A program made the position numbers and the translations under genes. Under the pieces are notes generated by a model. That model did not search any database. It had not been told where the DNA came from and saw only the letters and a program-made list of their open reading frames with translations. From Pseudomonadota bacterium (GTDB taxonomy: Bacteria > Pseudomonadota > Gammaproteobacteria > Xanthomonadales > Xanthomonadaceae): a DNA stretch of 64,000 nt. Positions within the stretch are counted from its first letter, which is position 1. The number at the start of each line of letters is the position of its first letter. This document shows, piece after piece, positions 11,301 to 19,460 of this stretch. The stretch covers positions 6,380 through 70,379 of the forward strand of contig JAEZYE010000050.1 of NCBI GenBank assembly GCA_023419315.1, read 5' to 3'.

Positions 11301-11836
11301 TCCTTGCGGCGTTCCTTGTACTTGGAGATGCCCGCCGCCTCTTCCAGGTAGATGCGCAGATCTTCCGGGCGCGCTTCGATGATCTGGCTGATCATGCCCT
11401 GCTCGATGATCGAATAGCTGCGCGGCCCCAGGCCGGTGCCCAGGAACAGATCGGTGATGTCGCGGCGCCGGCACTTGGTGCCGTTGAGGTAGTAGTTGCT
11501 CTGGCCGTCGCGGCTGACGGTGCGCTTGACCGAGATTTCGTTGAACGCGGCGAACTCGCCGGAAATGGTGTGATCGCTGTTGTCGAAGATGAGCTCGACG
11601 GTCGCCTGCGAAACCGGTTTGCGCGCGGAGCTGCCCGAGAAGATGACGTCGGTCAGCGAGTCGCCGCGCAGGCGGCTGGCCGAGCTTTCGCCCATCACCC
11701 ATTTCACGGCATCGATGATGTTGGACTTGCCGCAGCCGTTGGGACCGACGACGCCGGTCATGTTGGTCGGCAAGTGCAGCGTGGTCGGATCGACGAACGA
11801 CTTGAATCCGGACAGCTTGATGGTCGAAAGGCGCAT
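8333..11836 (-). CDS. smc: Chromosome segregation protein SMC
   Basis: ATPase of the condensin complex that compacts and separates the chromosome, working with ScpA and ScpB, both of which are encoded in this window near 33.4-35.3 kb. From the ATG at 11836 it has 1167 residues: Walker A GPNGCGKSN at 31-39, a long coiled coil, a hinge near the middle (about 510-650), a second coiled coil, then the C-terminal head with the signature LSGGEKAMTA and Walker B CLLDEVDAPLDEANV. I preferred ATG 11836 (MRLSTIKLSGFKSF), which fits the family N-terminus, over the in-frame ATG seven codons upstream. It is divergent from the aminotransferase gene and upstream of zipA. Confidence 0.97.
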   Translation of the reverse strand: MRLSTIKLSGFKSFVDPTTLHLPTNMTGVVGPNGCGKSNIIDAVKWVMGESSASRLRGDSLTDVIFSGSSARKPVSQATVELIFDNSDHTISGEFAAFNEISVKRTVSRDGQSNYYLNGTKCRRRDITDLFLGTGLGPRSYSIIEQGMISQIIEARPEDLRIYLEEAAGISKYKERRKETETRIRHTRENLDRLNDLREEIGKQLEHLKRQAKQAEQYQALQEERRIKDAEWKALEFRALDSRLQGLREKLSQEETRLQQLIAEQREAERNLETDRVRRDEAAESLNKAQAEVYQVGSTLARLEQQMQHQRELAERLRRARDEAQNALQELGQHISGDETKLNVLRESVADAEPQLAQLQEDDLFKQDALREAEARLADWQQRWETHSRLSAEAARAGEVERTRVDYLDRQALEADRRRETLTNERTGLDLDALASAFEQLQLQHDTQKESLETLTEQVESRKQGAAAVQEQQRATQGELSEVRKRAQEARGRLSSLETLQHAALGQEQGAAMSWLKTRGLDSASRVGERLSVEPGWENAVESALGQLIEGVLVDAPETLVDALGELGEGRIALVSDEAGDLPVAPTSLAAKVQGPLAVRRLLARLHVAEDLAEARRLQAQLGDADSVITRNGERLGAGWVRVLRSGAAKQGALLREREIQSLRAEIDTLQQREAELEHRLATLRDQLLAAEQQREDAQRALYMAHRSVSELAGQLQSQQGRVDSTRQRIEKIDLELAQLTEALDNSREQAREARLRLEEAVNSMGELESARQALESERRQFVEARDQAREAARTSRDATHALALTLESQRTQIVALSQALDRMSGQRGQLDTRLEELTVQLSEGDTPVQDLDAQRQAALEERVNADRRLAEARAVLEGIDNELRQYEQTRHQRDEQALAQRERISQRKLDQQALALKSEQLQEGVVAAGFVMEDVINTLPEVADVREWEQTVNQIDGRMRRLEPVNLAAISEYGEAAQRSEYLEAQHVDLNTALETLEEAIRKIDRETRGRFKDTFDRVNAGVQALYPRLFGGGHAYLELTGEDLLDTGVSIMARPPGKRVSNISLLSGGEKAMTAVALVFAIFQLNPAPFCLLDEVDAPLDEANVGRLANMVKEMSEKVQFLFVSHNKATMEAAHQLSGVTMREPGVSRLVSVDLEEAARLAGAA

Positions 11837-12138
11837 GCGGCGGTCGTTTCCCGGCAACGGGACCGGCGGGCCGGCGCGCTGCCGCTAGTGTTTGGAAGGA
11901 TGAACTTTGATTGCCAACCTGTTGATTTTGATGGCAATACAACGCAGTCAAAACTGCGCGGACCGATGAGTATAGCCGGGCCGGGCGTCCGGCAGTCCAG
12001 CGTCGCGCCGCGCGCGATGACACGGGCGGCGCGCGCCGGGAAAGGCCGGCCGGCCGGCGCTCCGCCCCTGTTACGATGCGCGGGTTTGCTCCGCTGTTCC
12101 CCACCCTTTCCCCCACTTCCAACGGGCTGAAAAACACC
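11837..12138. other. Divergent intergenic region between smc and the aminotransferase
   Basis: No gene is visible. It must hold the promoters of both flanking genes. On the minus strand TTGACT (about 11956-11951) could be a -35 box for smc, but the -10 is poor. An interrupted palindrome TTGCCA (11911-11916) with TGGCAA (11932-11937) has a 15-base spacer. Confidence 0.35.
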
Positions 12139-13341
12139 GTGTCTCTCTTCGCATCCGTCGAACTCGTCCCCGGCGATCCGATCCTCGGTCTGACCGAGGC
12201 TTACAACGCCGACAACCGCACCGGCAAGGTCAATCTGGGCGTCGGCATCTATTACGACGAGCAGGGCCGCATTCCACTTCTCGACTGCGTGCGTGAAGTC
12301 GAGCAGCGCCTTGCCGCCGAAGCGAAACCGCGCGGATACCTGCCAATCGACGGCCTGCCGGCATACACCTCCCTCACCCGCTCGCTCCTGTTCGGTGCGG
12401 ATTCGCCGTTGCTGGAAGCCGGCCGCGTGGCGACCTCGCAGACGGTTGGCGGCAGCGGCGCATTGCGCGTCGGCGCGGATTTCCTGAAGCGCGCGCTGCC
12501 CGGTGCGCGCATCGCGATCAGCAATCCGAGTTGGGAAAACCACCGCGTGGTGTTCGGCACCGCCGGCTTCGAGGTGGTGGATTACCGCTATTACGACGCC
12601 GCCACCCACGGCCTGGACTTCGCCGGCATGCTGGCGGACCTGGGCGCGCTGGAACCCGGCACCGTCGTACTGCTGCATGCCTGCTGCCACAACCCGACCG
12701 GCGTGGATCTGGACGCCGGCCAATGGGCGCAGGTGGTCGAACTGGTGAAGGACCGCGGCCTGCTGCCCTTCATCGACATCGCATACCAGGGCTTTGATCA
12801 GGGCACCGAGGCCGACGCCACCGCGATTCGCCTGTTCGCTGCATCCGGCATCCCGGCGTTCGTCGTCGCCAGTTCCTATTCGAAGTCGTTCTCGCTCTAT
12901 GGCGAGCGTGTCGGCGCTCTGTCGATCGTCGCGGCCAATCGCGATGAAGCCCAGCGCGTGCAGTCGCAGATCAAACGCACCATCCGTTCGAATTACTCCA
13001 GCCCGTCCACGCACGGCGCCGCGCTGGTGGCGGGCGTGCTGGGCAGCGACGAACTGCGTGCGCGCTGGGAGCAGGAACTTGGCGCGATGCGCGAGCGCAT
13101 CCACGCGCTGCGTGCCGGACTGGTCGACAAACTGGCCGCCCTCGGCGCGCCGGAGTTCGGCTTCATCCAGCAGCAGGCGGGCATGTTCTCGTACTCGGGC
13201 CTGAGCAAGGCGCAGGTGGATCGGCTGCGCGACGAGTACGCCATCTACGCGGTCGGCACCGGCCGCATCTGCGTGGCCGCGCTCAGCCGGCAGAACCTGG
13301 ACAAGGTCGCCGAGGCGGTCTACGCCGTCAGCCGCGGCTGA
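12139..13341 (+). CDS. Aromatic/aspartate amino acid aminotransferase
   Basis: PLP-dependent class I aminotransferase of the AspC/TyrB group, moving an amino group between aspartate or aromatic amino acids and 2-oxoglutarate. With the GTG at 12139 (VSLFASVELVPGDPILGLTE) it has 400 residues, the usual length, and begins exactly like the family. An upstream in-frame ATG at 12076 would add 21 residues that do not resemble it. Seen: HACCHNPTG at 180-188, FIDIAYQGF (cofactor-binding Asp and Tyr), and the PLP lysine in SSYSKSFSLYGERVG (Lys249). TyrB-like proteins with this GVGIYYDEQG start are common in xanthomonads; AspC versus TyrB specificity cannot be settled from sequence alone. A strong bidirectional terminator follows. 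Confidence 0.93.
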   Translation: MSLFASVELVPGDPILGLTEAYNADNRTGKVNLGVGIYYDEQGRIPLLDCVREVEQRLAAEAKPRGYLPIDGLPAYTSLTRSLLFGADSPLLEAGRVATSQTVGGSGALRVGADFLKRALPGARIAISNPSWENHRVVFGTAGFEVVDYRYYDAATHGLDFAGMLADLGALEPGTVVLLHACCHNPTGVDLDAGQWAQVVELVKDRGLLPFIDIAYQGFDQGTEADATAIRLFAASGIPAFVVASSYSKSFSLYGERVGALSIVAANRDEAQRVQSQIKRTIRSNYSSPSTHGAALVAGVLGSDELRARWEQELGAMRERIHALRAGLVDKLAALGAPEFGFIQQQAGMFSYSGLSKAQVDRLRDEYAIYAVGTGRICVAALSRQNLDKVAEAVYAVSRG

Positions 13342-13360
13342 GCCGCCTGCCGCAGCATGA

Positions 13361-13388
13361 AAAAAGGGAGGCTTCGGCCTCCCTTTTT
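13361..13388. terminator. Bidirectional intrinsic terminator
   Basis: Perfect 12-bp stem (13361-13372 with 13377-13388) closed by a TTCG tetraloop, with A5 on one side and T5 on the other. It lies between the convergent aminotransferase and MalK-type ATPase genes and should stop both. Confidence 0.9.
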
Positions 13389-13413
13389 CATTGCCGCATC
13401 GCGAACGCCTCTT

Positions 13414-14490
13414 TCAGAGGCGGCGGCCACTCTGCGCATCGAACAGATGCACGTGCGCGGCGTCCAGCGACACGGGAACGTGCGCGCCGACCGCCGGCGC
13501 CTGCTGCGGCGCAACCCGCGAGATGAGCCGATGCGGCCCGAAGCCCAGATGCAGGAAAACCTCGTTGCCCACCGGCTCCATGACTTCAACCAGCGCCTGC
13601 ATGCCGGTGTCGATGGAAGCGGGCTGCACGTGTTCCGGACGCACGCCCAGCACCACCCGTTGGCCGACATGCGGCTCCAGCGCGCGCGTCGGCTGCAAGG
13701 GCACGCTGCCGCCCTCGTCCAGTTGCAGGCGCAGGCCGTCGGCGTGTTCGAGCCGGCCGCGCAACACGTTCATCGCCGGGCTGCCGAGGAAGCACGCGAC
13801 GAACAGGTTCGCCGGCCGTTCGTACAACGCCATCGGCGTGTCGATCTGCTGGACCTGGCCTTCGTTGAGCACGACGATGCGCTGGCCGAGCGTCATGGCC
13901 TCGACCTGATCGTGGGTGACGTAGACCATCGTCGCGCCAAGCTGGCGATGCAGGCGCGCGATCTCCGTGCGCATCGAGTGGCGCAGCTTGGCGTCGAGGT
14001 TGGACAGCGGCTCGTCCAGCAGGAACACCGCCGGCTCGCGCACCAGCGCGCGACCCAAGGCAACGCGCTGCCGCTGGCCGCCGGACATCTCGCGCGGCAG
14101 TTTGTCGAGCATCTGTTCCAGGCCCAGCGTCTGCGCCGCCGCACTGACGCGGCCGGCCACGTCTGCTTTCGGCAGGCCGCGCAACTTCAGCCCGAACGCA
14201 AGGTTCTCGGCGACGGTCATGTGCGGATACAGCGCGTAATTCTGGAAGACCATCGCGATGTCGCGATCCTTCGGCGCCACTTCGTTGACCACGCGATCGC
14301 CGATGGACAGCGTGCCGTCGGAGATTTCCTCTAGACCGGCGATCATCCGCAGCAATGTGGACTTGCCGCAGCCGGACGGCCCCACCAGCACCATCAGCTC
14401 GCCATCGGCGATATCGAAGCTCGCTCCATGCACGGCGACTTGGCCGTTGCCGTACACCTTGCGGACGTTGTCCAGCCTGACGCTCGCCAT
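13414..14490 (-). CDS. Sugar ABC transporter ATPase, MalK/UgpC/MsmK type
   Basis: Cytoplasmic ATPase that energises a carbohydrate importer. From the ATG at 14490 (MASVRLDNVRKVYGNG, with GGGAGAG as ribosome site) it has 358 residues. Seen: Walker A GPSGCGKST at 37-45, Q-loop FQNYALYP, signature LPREMSGGQRQRV at about 131-143, Walker B VFLLDEPLSNLD with Glu160, the switch His in VTHDQVEAMTLG, and a C-terminal TOBE domain of MalK type. No permease gene is adjacent. The likely partners are the two permeases and binding protein at 20.8-23.9 kb, which have no ATPase of their own. It is divergent from the GH1 gene, with a LacI-type operator between them, so coregulation is likely. Confidence 0.93.
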   Translation of the reverse strand: MASVRLDNVRKVYGNGQVAVHGASFDIADGELMVLVGPSGCGKSTLLRMIAGLEEISDGTLSIGDRVVNEVAPKDRDIAMVFQNYALYPHMTVAENLAFGLKLRGLPKADVAGRVSAAAQTLGLEQMLDKLPREMSGGQRQRVALGRALVREPAVFLLDEPLSNLDAKLRHSMRTEIARLHRQLGATMVYVTHDQVEAMTLGQRIVVLNEGQVQQIDTPMALYERPANLFVACFLGSPAMNVLRGRLEHADGLRLQLDEGGSVPLQPTRALEPHVGQRVVLGVRPEHVQPASIDTGMQALVEVMEPVGNEVFLHLGFGPHRLISRVAPQQAPAVGAHVPVSLDAAHVHLFDAQSGRRL

Positions 14491-14629
14491 CAGCTCTCCC
14501 GGACGGACGGGCCGCCCCTGTTTGCCGGTTGCCGCCGCCGGGCCCCTCCCGGTGACAGTGGCACGCAAGCACGTGCCATCACGTATCACACTCCCGTTCC
14601 CCAAAGCGGGAACTTGCGATATTCTGCCA

Positions 14630-14643
14630 TGTAATCGTTTTCA
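14630..14643. promoter_or_regulatory. LacI-type operator upstream of the GH1 gene (site 1)
   Basis: TGTAATCGTTTTCA, an imperfect palindrome centred on CG, 38 bases upstream of the GH1 start codon and 139 bases from the divergent ATPase start. It matches the consensus TGTAANCGNTTWCA shared with four other sites in the locus. Confidence 0.8.
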
Positions 14644-14681
14644 CAACACTCCACGCCATTCAACGACACGCCGGAGGGGCC

Positions 14682-16043
14682 ATGTCGACGTCTTACCGTT
14701 TCCCCGAGAACTTCATCTGGGGCAGTGCCACCGCGGCCTACCAGATCGAAGGCTCGCCGCTGGCCGACGGCGCCGGTCCCAGCATCTGGCAGCGTTTCGC
14801 GCACACGCCGGGCCGCATGCTCAACAACGACAACGGCGACGTCGCGTGCGATCACTACCGCCGCTGGCGCGAAGACATCGCGCTGATGAAAGAGCTCGGC
14901 ATGCAGGCGTACCGCTTCAGCGTGTCCTGGAGCCGCGTGATGCCGGAAGGCCGCGGCCGGGTCAACCAGAAGGGCCTGGACTTCTACGAGCGCCTGGTCG
15001 ACACGCTGCTGGAAAACGGCATCCAGCCGACCGCCACCCTCTTCCACTGGGATCTGCCTGCCGCGCTCGACGATCGCGGCGGCTGGCTCAATCCGGACAT
15101 CGCGGACTGGTTCGCCGAATACAGCGAAGTGATGTTCAAGCGGCTCGACGGGCGCATCAAGCGCTGGGCCACGCTCAACGAACCGTGGGTGGTCACCGAC
15201 GGCGGCTACCTGCACGGCGCGCTGGCGCCGGGCCATCGCAATCGTTTTGAAGCGCCCATCGCCTCGCACCACCTGCTGCGATCGCATGGCAAGTCGGTGC
15301 AGGCCTATCGCGCGATCGGCAAGCATGAAATCGGCCTGGTGGTGAACATCGAGCCGAAGTATCCGGCCAGCGACAGCCCGGAGGATCTGGCCGCGACGCG
15401 GCGCGCCGAGGCCTACATGAACCGGCAATACCTGGACCCGGTGTTCCTCGGCAGCTATCCGGAAGAGATGCGCGAGATCTTCGGCGAAGCGTGGCCGGAG
15501 TGGCCGCAGGCGGACATGGATCTGATCCGCCAGCCGCTCGACTTCATCGGCGTCAACTACTACACGCGCAACGTCGCGCGGCATGACGAATCCAACTGGC
15601 CGCTCAAGGTCTCGCCGGTCCGCCAGAACCAGCACACCTATACCGAAACCGGTTGGGAGGTATTCCCGCAGGGACTGACCGATACGCTGACGTGGGTGAA
15701 GGATCGCTACGGCAATCCGAAGGTCTTCATCACCGAGAACGGCGCCGCTTTCTTCGATCCGCCGAAGGCCGAGCGCGGCCGCGTGCGCGATCCGCTGCGC
15801 GTGAGCTACCTGCGCCAGCACCTGCGCGCCGTCCATGCCGCCATCCAGGCCGGCTGCGACATCCAGGGCTATTACGTGTGGTCGCTGCTGGACAATCTGG
15901 AATGGTCACTGGGCTATTCCAAACGCTTCGGTATTGTCCACGTGGACTTCGAAACCCAGACCCGCACACCGAAGGACAGTGCACGCTATTATGCGAAGGC
16001 CGTGGCCAGCCACGGCGAGTCACTGGCCAACGAGGACGATTGA
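14682..16043 (+). CDS. GH1 family beta-glucosidase
   Basis: Retaining beta-glucosidase that releases glucose from beta-linked oligosaccharides. It has 453 residues and no signal peptide, so it acts in the cytoplasm on imported sugar. Seen: the N-terminal FIWGSATAAYQIEG signature (11-24), the acid/base glutamate in TLNEP (Glu167), NYYTRN at about 292-297, the nucleophile in FITENGA (Glu352), and the aglycone/glucose-binding WSLLDNLEWSLGYSKRFG-type C-terminal stretch. It is preceded by operator site 1 and an AGGGGCC-like ribosome site (GGAGGGGCC). A glucokinase gene follows 58 bases downstream on the same strand, fitting glucose as the product. Confidence 0.96.
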   Translation: MSTSYRFPENFIWGSATAAYQIEGSPLADGAGPSIWQRFAHTPGRMLNNDNGDVACDHYRRWREDIALMKELGMQAYRFSVSWSRVMPEGRGRVNQKGLDFYERLVDTLLENGIQPTATLFHWDLPAALDDRGGWLNPDIADWFAEYSEVMFKRLDGRIKRWATLNEPWVVTDGGYLHGALAPGHRNRFEAPIASHHLLRSHGKSVQAYRAIGKHEIGLVVNIEPKYPASDSPEDLAATRRAEAYMNRQYLDPVFLGSYPEEMREIFGEAWPEWPQADMDLIRQPLDFIGVNYYTRNVARHDESNWPLKVSPVRQNQHTYTETGWEVFPQGLTDTLTWVKDRYGNPKVFITENGAAFFDPPKAERGRVRDPLRVSYLRQHLRAVHAAIQAGCDIQGYYVWSLLDNLEWSLGYSKRFGIVHVDFETQTRTPKDSARYYAKAVASHGESLANEDD

Positions 16044-16101
16044 CGCGGATGCGGCGGATTACTTTTTGCGGCTTTGAACCCCACTTCGAGAAGTACGCCG
16101 C

Positions 16102-17103
16102 ATGAGTAGCGACAGACGCGTTCTGCTCGCCGACATCGGCGGGACCAATGCGCGTTTTGCGTTGGCGGACACGCATGCGGCTGCGCCGCTGCTGGACGAC
16201 ACCGTGCGCGGTTTCGCCGTCGCCGATTTTCCTTCGCTCGCCGACGCCGCGCAGCATTACCTCGATGACATCCGCGCCGAGCTCGGCAACATCGAAGTGC
16301 GCCACGGCGTGTTCGCGGTGGCCGGCCGGGTCGATGGCGACGAAGCGCGCATCACCAACCATCCCTGGGTGATCTCGCTGTCGCGCACGCGCGATGCGCT
16401 CGGCTTCGACGGCCTGCGACTGGTTAACGATTTCGCGGCGCAGGCGATGGCTCTGCCGCTGCTCGGGCGCCACGACGTGGTCAGCATCGGCATTCCCGAA
16501 TGGACGCCGGGCCCGGTGCTGGAGCACTGCACGTATGGCGTCATCGGCCCGGGCACCGGGCTGGGCGTGGGTGGACTGATCATTCGCGACGGCCAGCATT
16601 TCCCGCTCGAGACCGAAGGCGGCCACGTCAGTTTCGCGCCGGGCACGCCGCAGGAAATCGAAATCCTGCAGCGGCTGTCCGCGCAGTTCGGCCGGGTGTC
16701 AATTGAACGCCTGATCTGCGGGCCGGGCCTGGTCAACCTGCATCGCGCGCTCAGCGAAATCGCGGGCGAGGATCCGGGCAACCTGCAACCGTCCGACGTC
16801 ACCGCGCGCGCCGCGGCCGGCGATGTCCGCAGCGCGAACGCAATCGATGTGTTCTGTGCGGTGTTCGGCGCAGTGGCCGGCGACCTCGTGCTCACGCTCG
16901 GCGCCTGGGACGGCGTGTTCCTCACTGGCGGGCTGGTTCCCAAGCTGCTGACCTCGCTGCAGCATTCCGGCTTCCGCCAGCGCTTCGAACACAAGGGCCG
17001 TTTTTCCGCCACGATGGGACGCGTGCCGACACTGGCCATCGTCCATCCGCGCCCCGGTCTGCTGGGCGCGGCCGCGATCGCGGTCGAGAGCTGGCGCGAC
17101 TGA
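16102..17103 (+). CDS. glk: Glucokinase
   Basis: Phosphorylates glucose with ATP to glucose-6-phosphate in the cytoplasm. It has 333 residues of the proteobacterial Glk family (not ROK): phosphate-binding LLADIGGTNARFAL at about 8-21, NDFAAQAMALPLL, GPGTGLGVGG, and ETEGGHVSFAP with the catalytic-region residues. It stands between the GH1 beta-glucosidase and edd, all on the plus strand, so glucose released by the glucosidases is fed to the Entner-Doudoroff pathway. A stem-loop follows the stop. Confidence is high from the unbroken family motifs. Confidence 0.95.
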   Translation: MSSDRRVLLADIGGTNARFALADTHAAAPLLDDTVRGFAVADFPSLADAAQHYLDDIRAELGNIEVRHGVFAVAGRVDGDEARITNHPWVISLSRTRDALGFDGLRLVNDFAAQAMALPLLGRHDVVSIGIPEWTPGPVLEHCTYGVIGPGTGLGVGGLIIRDGQHFPLETEGGHVSFAPGTPQEIEILQRLSAQFGRVSIERLICGPGLVNLHRALSEIAGEDPGNLQPSDVTARAAAGDVRSANAIDVFCAVFGAVAGDLVLTLGAWDGVFLTGGLVPKLLTSLQHSGFRQRFEHKGRFSATMGRVPTLAIVHPRPGLLGAAAIAVESWRD

Positions 17104-17491
17104 GCTCGCCAGAATGACGGAGCCCGGACCGGGCTCCTGAAGCATTGCCGCGTGATCAGCGCCGGATGCACGTCCGGGCCCGTTTTCCGCGCGCGATATG
17201 GAAATGCCCCCTGCATGAGTGCGCGCGTGCACACGGTGCAGCGCATTGCGCTTCTTTCCCGCTGATTCACGCTGGTCTGCCTTTGGTCACTTTCATTGAC
17301 CCTGCAAAAGGTGGAGAGTGTGTGCGTTCCGTTGTGCGCCACCGGCTGGCGACGACGTCGGCCTGCATCGCGCTGGCCGGATCGTTTCCTTGATGTCAGG
17401 CCCGATCCGCCGGTCGCTCTCTCCCGCACGACCACGTCCCGCCGACGGTTGCTGCCGCACAATCTCCCCTCTCGCAGTCCAGCCGACGCCA
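17104..17491. other. Intergenic region between glk and edd
   Basis: About 390 bases. It holds a GC-rich hairpin after glk (17119-17137) and a small inverted repeat, GGTCA (17284-17288) with TGACC (17296-17300), of unknown meaning. No gene with support is seen, and none of the 14-bp LacI-type operators found elsewhere in the locus is present here. Confidence 0.45.
17119..17137 (+). terminator. Hairpin downstream of glk
   Basis: GGAGCCCG-GAC-CGGGCTCC, an 8-bp perfect GC-rich stem with a 3-base loop, 15 bases after the glk stop. No U tract follows, so termination may be partial. Confidence 0.5.
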
Positions 17492-19402
17492 ATGAGCCTG
17501 CATCCGCGCATCCAGGAAATCACCGAACGCATCCGCCAGCGCAGCTTGCCGCTGCGGCGCGCCTACCTCGCGGGAATCGATGCCGCCAACGCAAACGGTC
17601 CCAACCGCTCGCGCCTGAGCTGCGGCAACCTCGCCCACGCATTCGCGGCCTGTGGTCCGACCGACAAGGGACGGCTGCGCGCCGATGCCACGCCCAATCT
17701 GGGCATCGTCACCGCGTACAACGACATGCTCTCGGCGCACCAGCCGTTCGAGCACTATCCCGAGCAGATCCGCGCGGTCGCGCGCGAACTCGGCGCCACG
17801 GCGCAGGTCGCCGGTGGTGTGCCGGCGATGTGCGATGGCGTGACGCAGGGCCGCCCCGGCATGGAACTGTCGCTGTTCTCGCGCGATGTCATCGCGCAGG
17901 CGACGGCGATTTCGCTCACGCATGACATGTTCGACGCCGCGCTCTACCTCGGCGTCTGCGACAAGATCGTGCCGGGCCTGCTGATCGGCGCGCTCGCGTT
18001 CGGCCACTTGCCTTCGGTGTTCGTACCGGCCGGTCCGATGACGCCGGGCATTCCGAACAAGAAGAAGGCCGAAGTGCGCGAGCGCTACGCGGCCGGTGAA
18101 GCATCGCGCGAAGAACTGCTGGAAGCCGAGTCGGCCAGCTATCACGCGCCCGGCACCTGCACGTTCTACGGCACCGCCAACTCCAACCAGGTACTGCTGG
18201 AAGCGATGGGCCTGCAATTGCCGGGCACGTCCTTCGTCAATCCGGATCTGCCGCTGCGCGATGTGCTGACGCGCGCGGCCGCCGAACACGCGCTGCGGAT
18301 CACCGCGCTGGGCGACGACTATCGCCCCATCGGCCATCTGGTCGACGAGCGCGCGATCGTCAATGCGATGGCCGCGCTGATGGCGACTGGCGGCTCCACC
18401 AACCACACGATCCACTGGGTCGCCGTCGCACGCGCCGCCGGCATCGTGCTGACATGGGACGACATCGATCAGATTTCGCAGATCGTGCCGTTGCTCGCGC
18501 GGGTCTATCCGAATGGCGAAGCGGACGTGAACCGGTTCGCGGCGGCGGGCGGCACCCAATACGTGTTCCGCGAACTGCTCGACGCCGGGCTCATGCACGA
18601 CATCCCGACGATCATGCCCGGCGGCCTGCGCGCATTCTGCGACGAGCCGCGATTGCAGGACGGCCGTCTGGCCTATGTGCCCGGCACACGCGAAAGCGGT
18701 GATCCGGAGGTGCTGCGTCCGGCTTCGGCGCCGTTCGAAGCCCAGGGCGGCCTGCGGCTGTTGCGCGGCAATCTGGGACGTTCACTGATCAAGACCTCCG
18801 CAGTGAAGCCGGAATACCGTTTCATCGAAGCCCCGGCCGTGGTCGTCGATGATCCGCGCGCATTGAACAAGCTGCATGCGGCCGGCGTGCTTCCGCAGGA
18901 CTTCGTCGCGGTCGTGCGTTACCAGGGCCCGCGCGCCAACGGCATGCCGGAATTGCACTCGCTCGCCCCGCTGCTCGGCCTGTTGCAGAACCAGGGACGC
19001 CGCGTCGCCCTGGTCACCGATGGCCGCCTGTCCGGCGCCTCGGGCAAGATTCCCGCGGCGATCCACCTCACCCCGGAAGCCGCGCGCGGCGGTCCGCTGG
19101 GCAAACTGCGCGAAGGCGACATCGTGCGCCTGGATGCCGAAGCCGGCGTGCTGGAAGCACTGGTTTCCGCCGAAGAATGGAATGCGCGCGAACAGGCGCC
19201 GAACACCTCGCCGGCCGCACTGGATCTGGGACGCAACCTGTTCGCCGTCAATCGCGACGTGGTCACGCCGGCCGATCAAGGCGCGCTGTCGATCTCCTGC
19301 GGGCCGCCGTACCACAACGGAACGTGGGAATACGATGCCGAATACGAACTCGGTGCCGTCCCCGACGCCGCCGAAGCACCGCACGAAGCCAAGGACGCCT
19401 GA
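17492..19402 (+). CDS. edd: Phosphogluconate dehydratase
   Basis: First enzyme specific to the Entner-Doudoroff pathway, converting 6-phosphogluconate to 2-keto-3-deoxy-6-phosphogluconate with an iron-sulfur cluster. The ATG at 17492 (MSLHPRIQEITERIRQRS) gives 636 residues, slightly longer than the 600-610 of enterics. An upstream in-frame start at 17318 would add 58 residues of unlike composition and was rejected. Seen: NLGIVTAYNDMLSAHQP, AMCDGVTQGRPGMELS and YLGVCDKIVPGLLIGAL with cluster cysteines, GTCTFYGTANSNQ, and TDGRLSGASGKIPAAIH near the C-terminus, all dehydratase-family hallmarks. eda follows on the same strand after a short hairpin-bearing gap. Confidence 0.97.
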   Translation: MSLHPRIQEITERIRQRSLPLRRAYLAGIDAANANGPNRSRLSCGNLAHAFAACGPTDKGRLRADATPNLGIVTAYNDMLSAHQPFEHYPEQIRAVARELGATAQVAGGVPAMCDGVTQGRPGMELSLFSRDVIAQATAISLTHDMFDAALYLGVCDKIVPGLLIGALAFGHLPSVFVPAGPMTPGIPNKKKAEVRERYAAGEASREELLEAESASYHAPGTCTFYGTANSNQVLLEAMGLQLPGTSFVNPDLPLRDVLTRAAAEHALRITALGDDYRPIGHLVDERAIVNAMAALMATGGSTNHTIHWVAVARAAGIVLTWDDIDQISQIVPLLARVYPNGEADVNRFAAAGGTQYVFRELLDAGLMHDIPTIMPGGLRAFCDEPRLQDGRLAYVPGTRESGDPEVLRPASAPFEAQGGLRLLRGNLGRSLIKTSAVKPEYRFIEAPAVVVDDPRALNKLHAAGVLPQDFVAVVRYQGPRANGMPELHSLAPLLGLLQNQGRRVALVTDGRLSGASGKIPAAIHLTPEAARGGPLGKLREGDIVRLDAEAGVLEALVSAEEWNAREQAPNTSPAALDLGRNLFAVNRDVVTPADQGALSISCGPPYHNGTWEYDAEYELGAVPDAAEAPHEAKDA

Positions 19403-19408
19403 CCCGTC

Positions 19409-19433
19409 GCGTTGCGTCGAACACACGCAACGC
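19409..19433 (+). terminator. Hairpin between edd and eda
   Basis: Perfect 9-bp inverted repeat GCGTTGCGT/ACGCAACGC with a 7-base loop, in the 58-base gap between edd and eda. It lacks a U tract. It could attenuate read-through or protect the edd transcript rather than end it. Confidence 0.4.
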
Positions 19434-19460
19434 CCTCGCCCACGCCATCAAGCCCGGATC

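Noticed and set aside
8873..12130. Plus-strand open frame of about 1085 codons opposite smc
   Set aside because: It is antisense to smc, which has unbroken ATPase motifs. High G+C makes long shadow frames common, and its Leu/Gln/Arg-rich product matches no family.
17318..17491. 58-residue N-terminal extension of edd
   Set aside because: Composition is unlike the protein, and ATG 17492 gives the family N-terminus.
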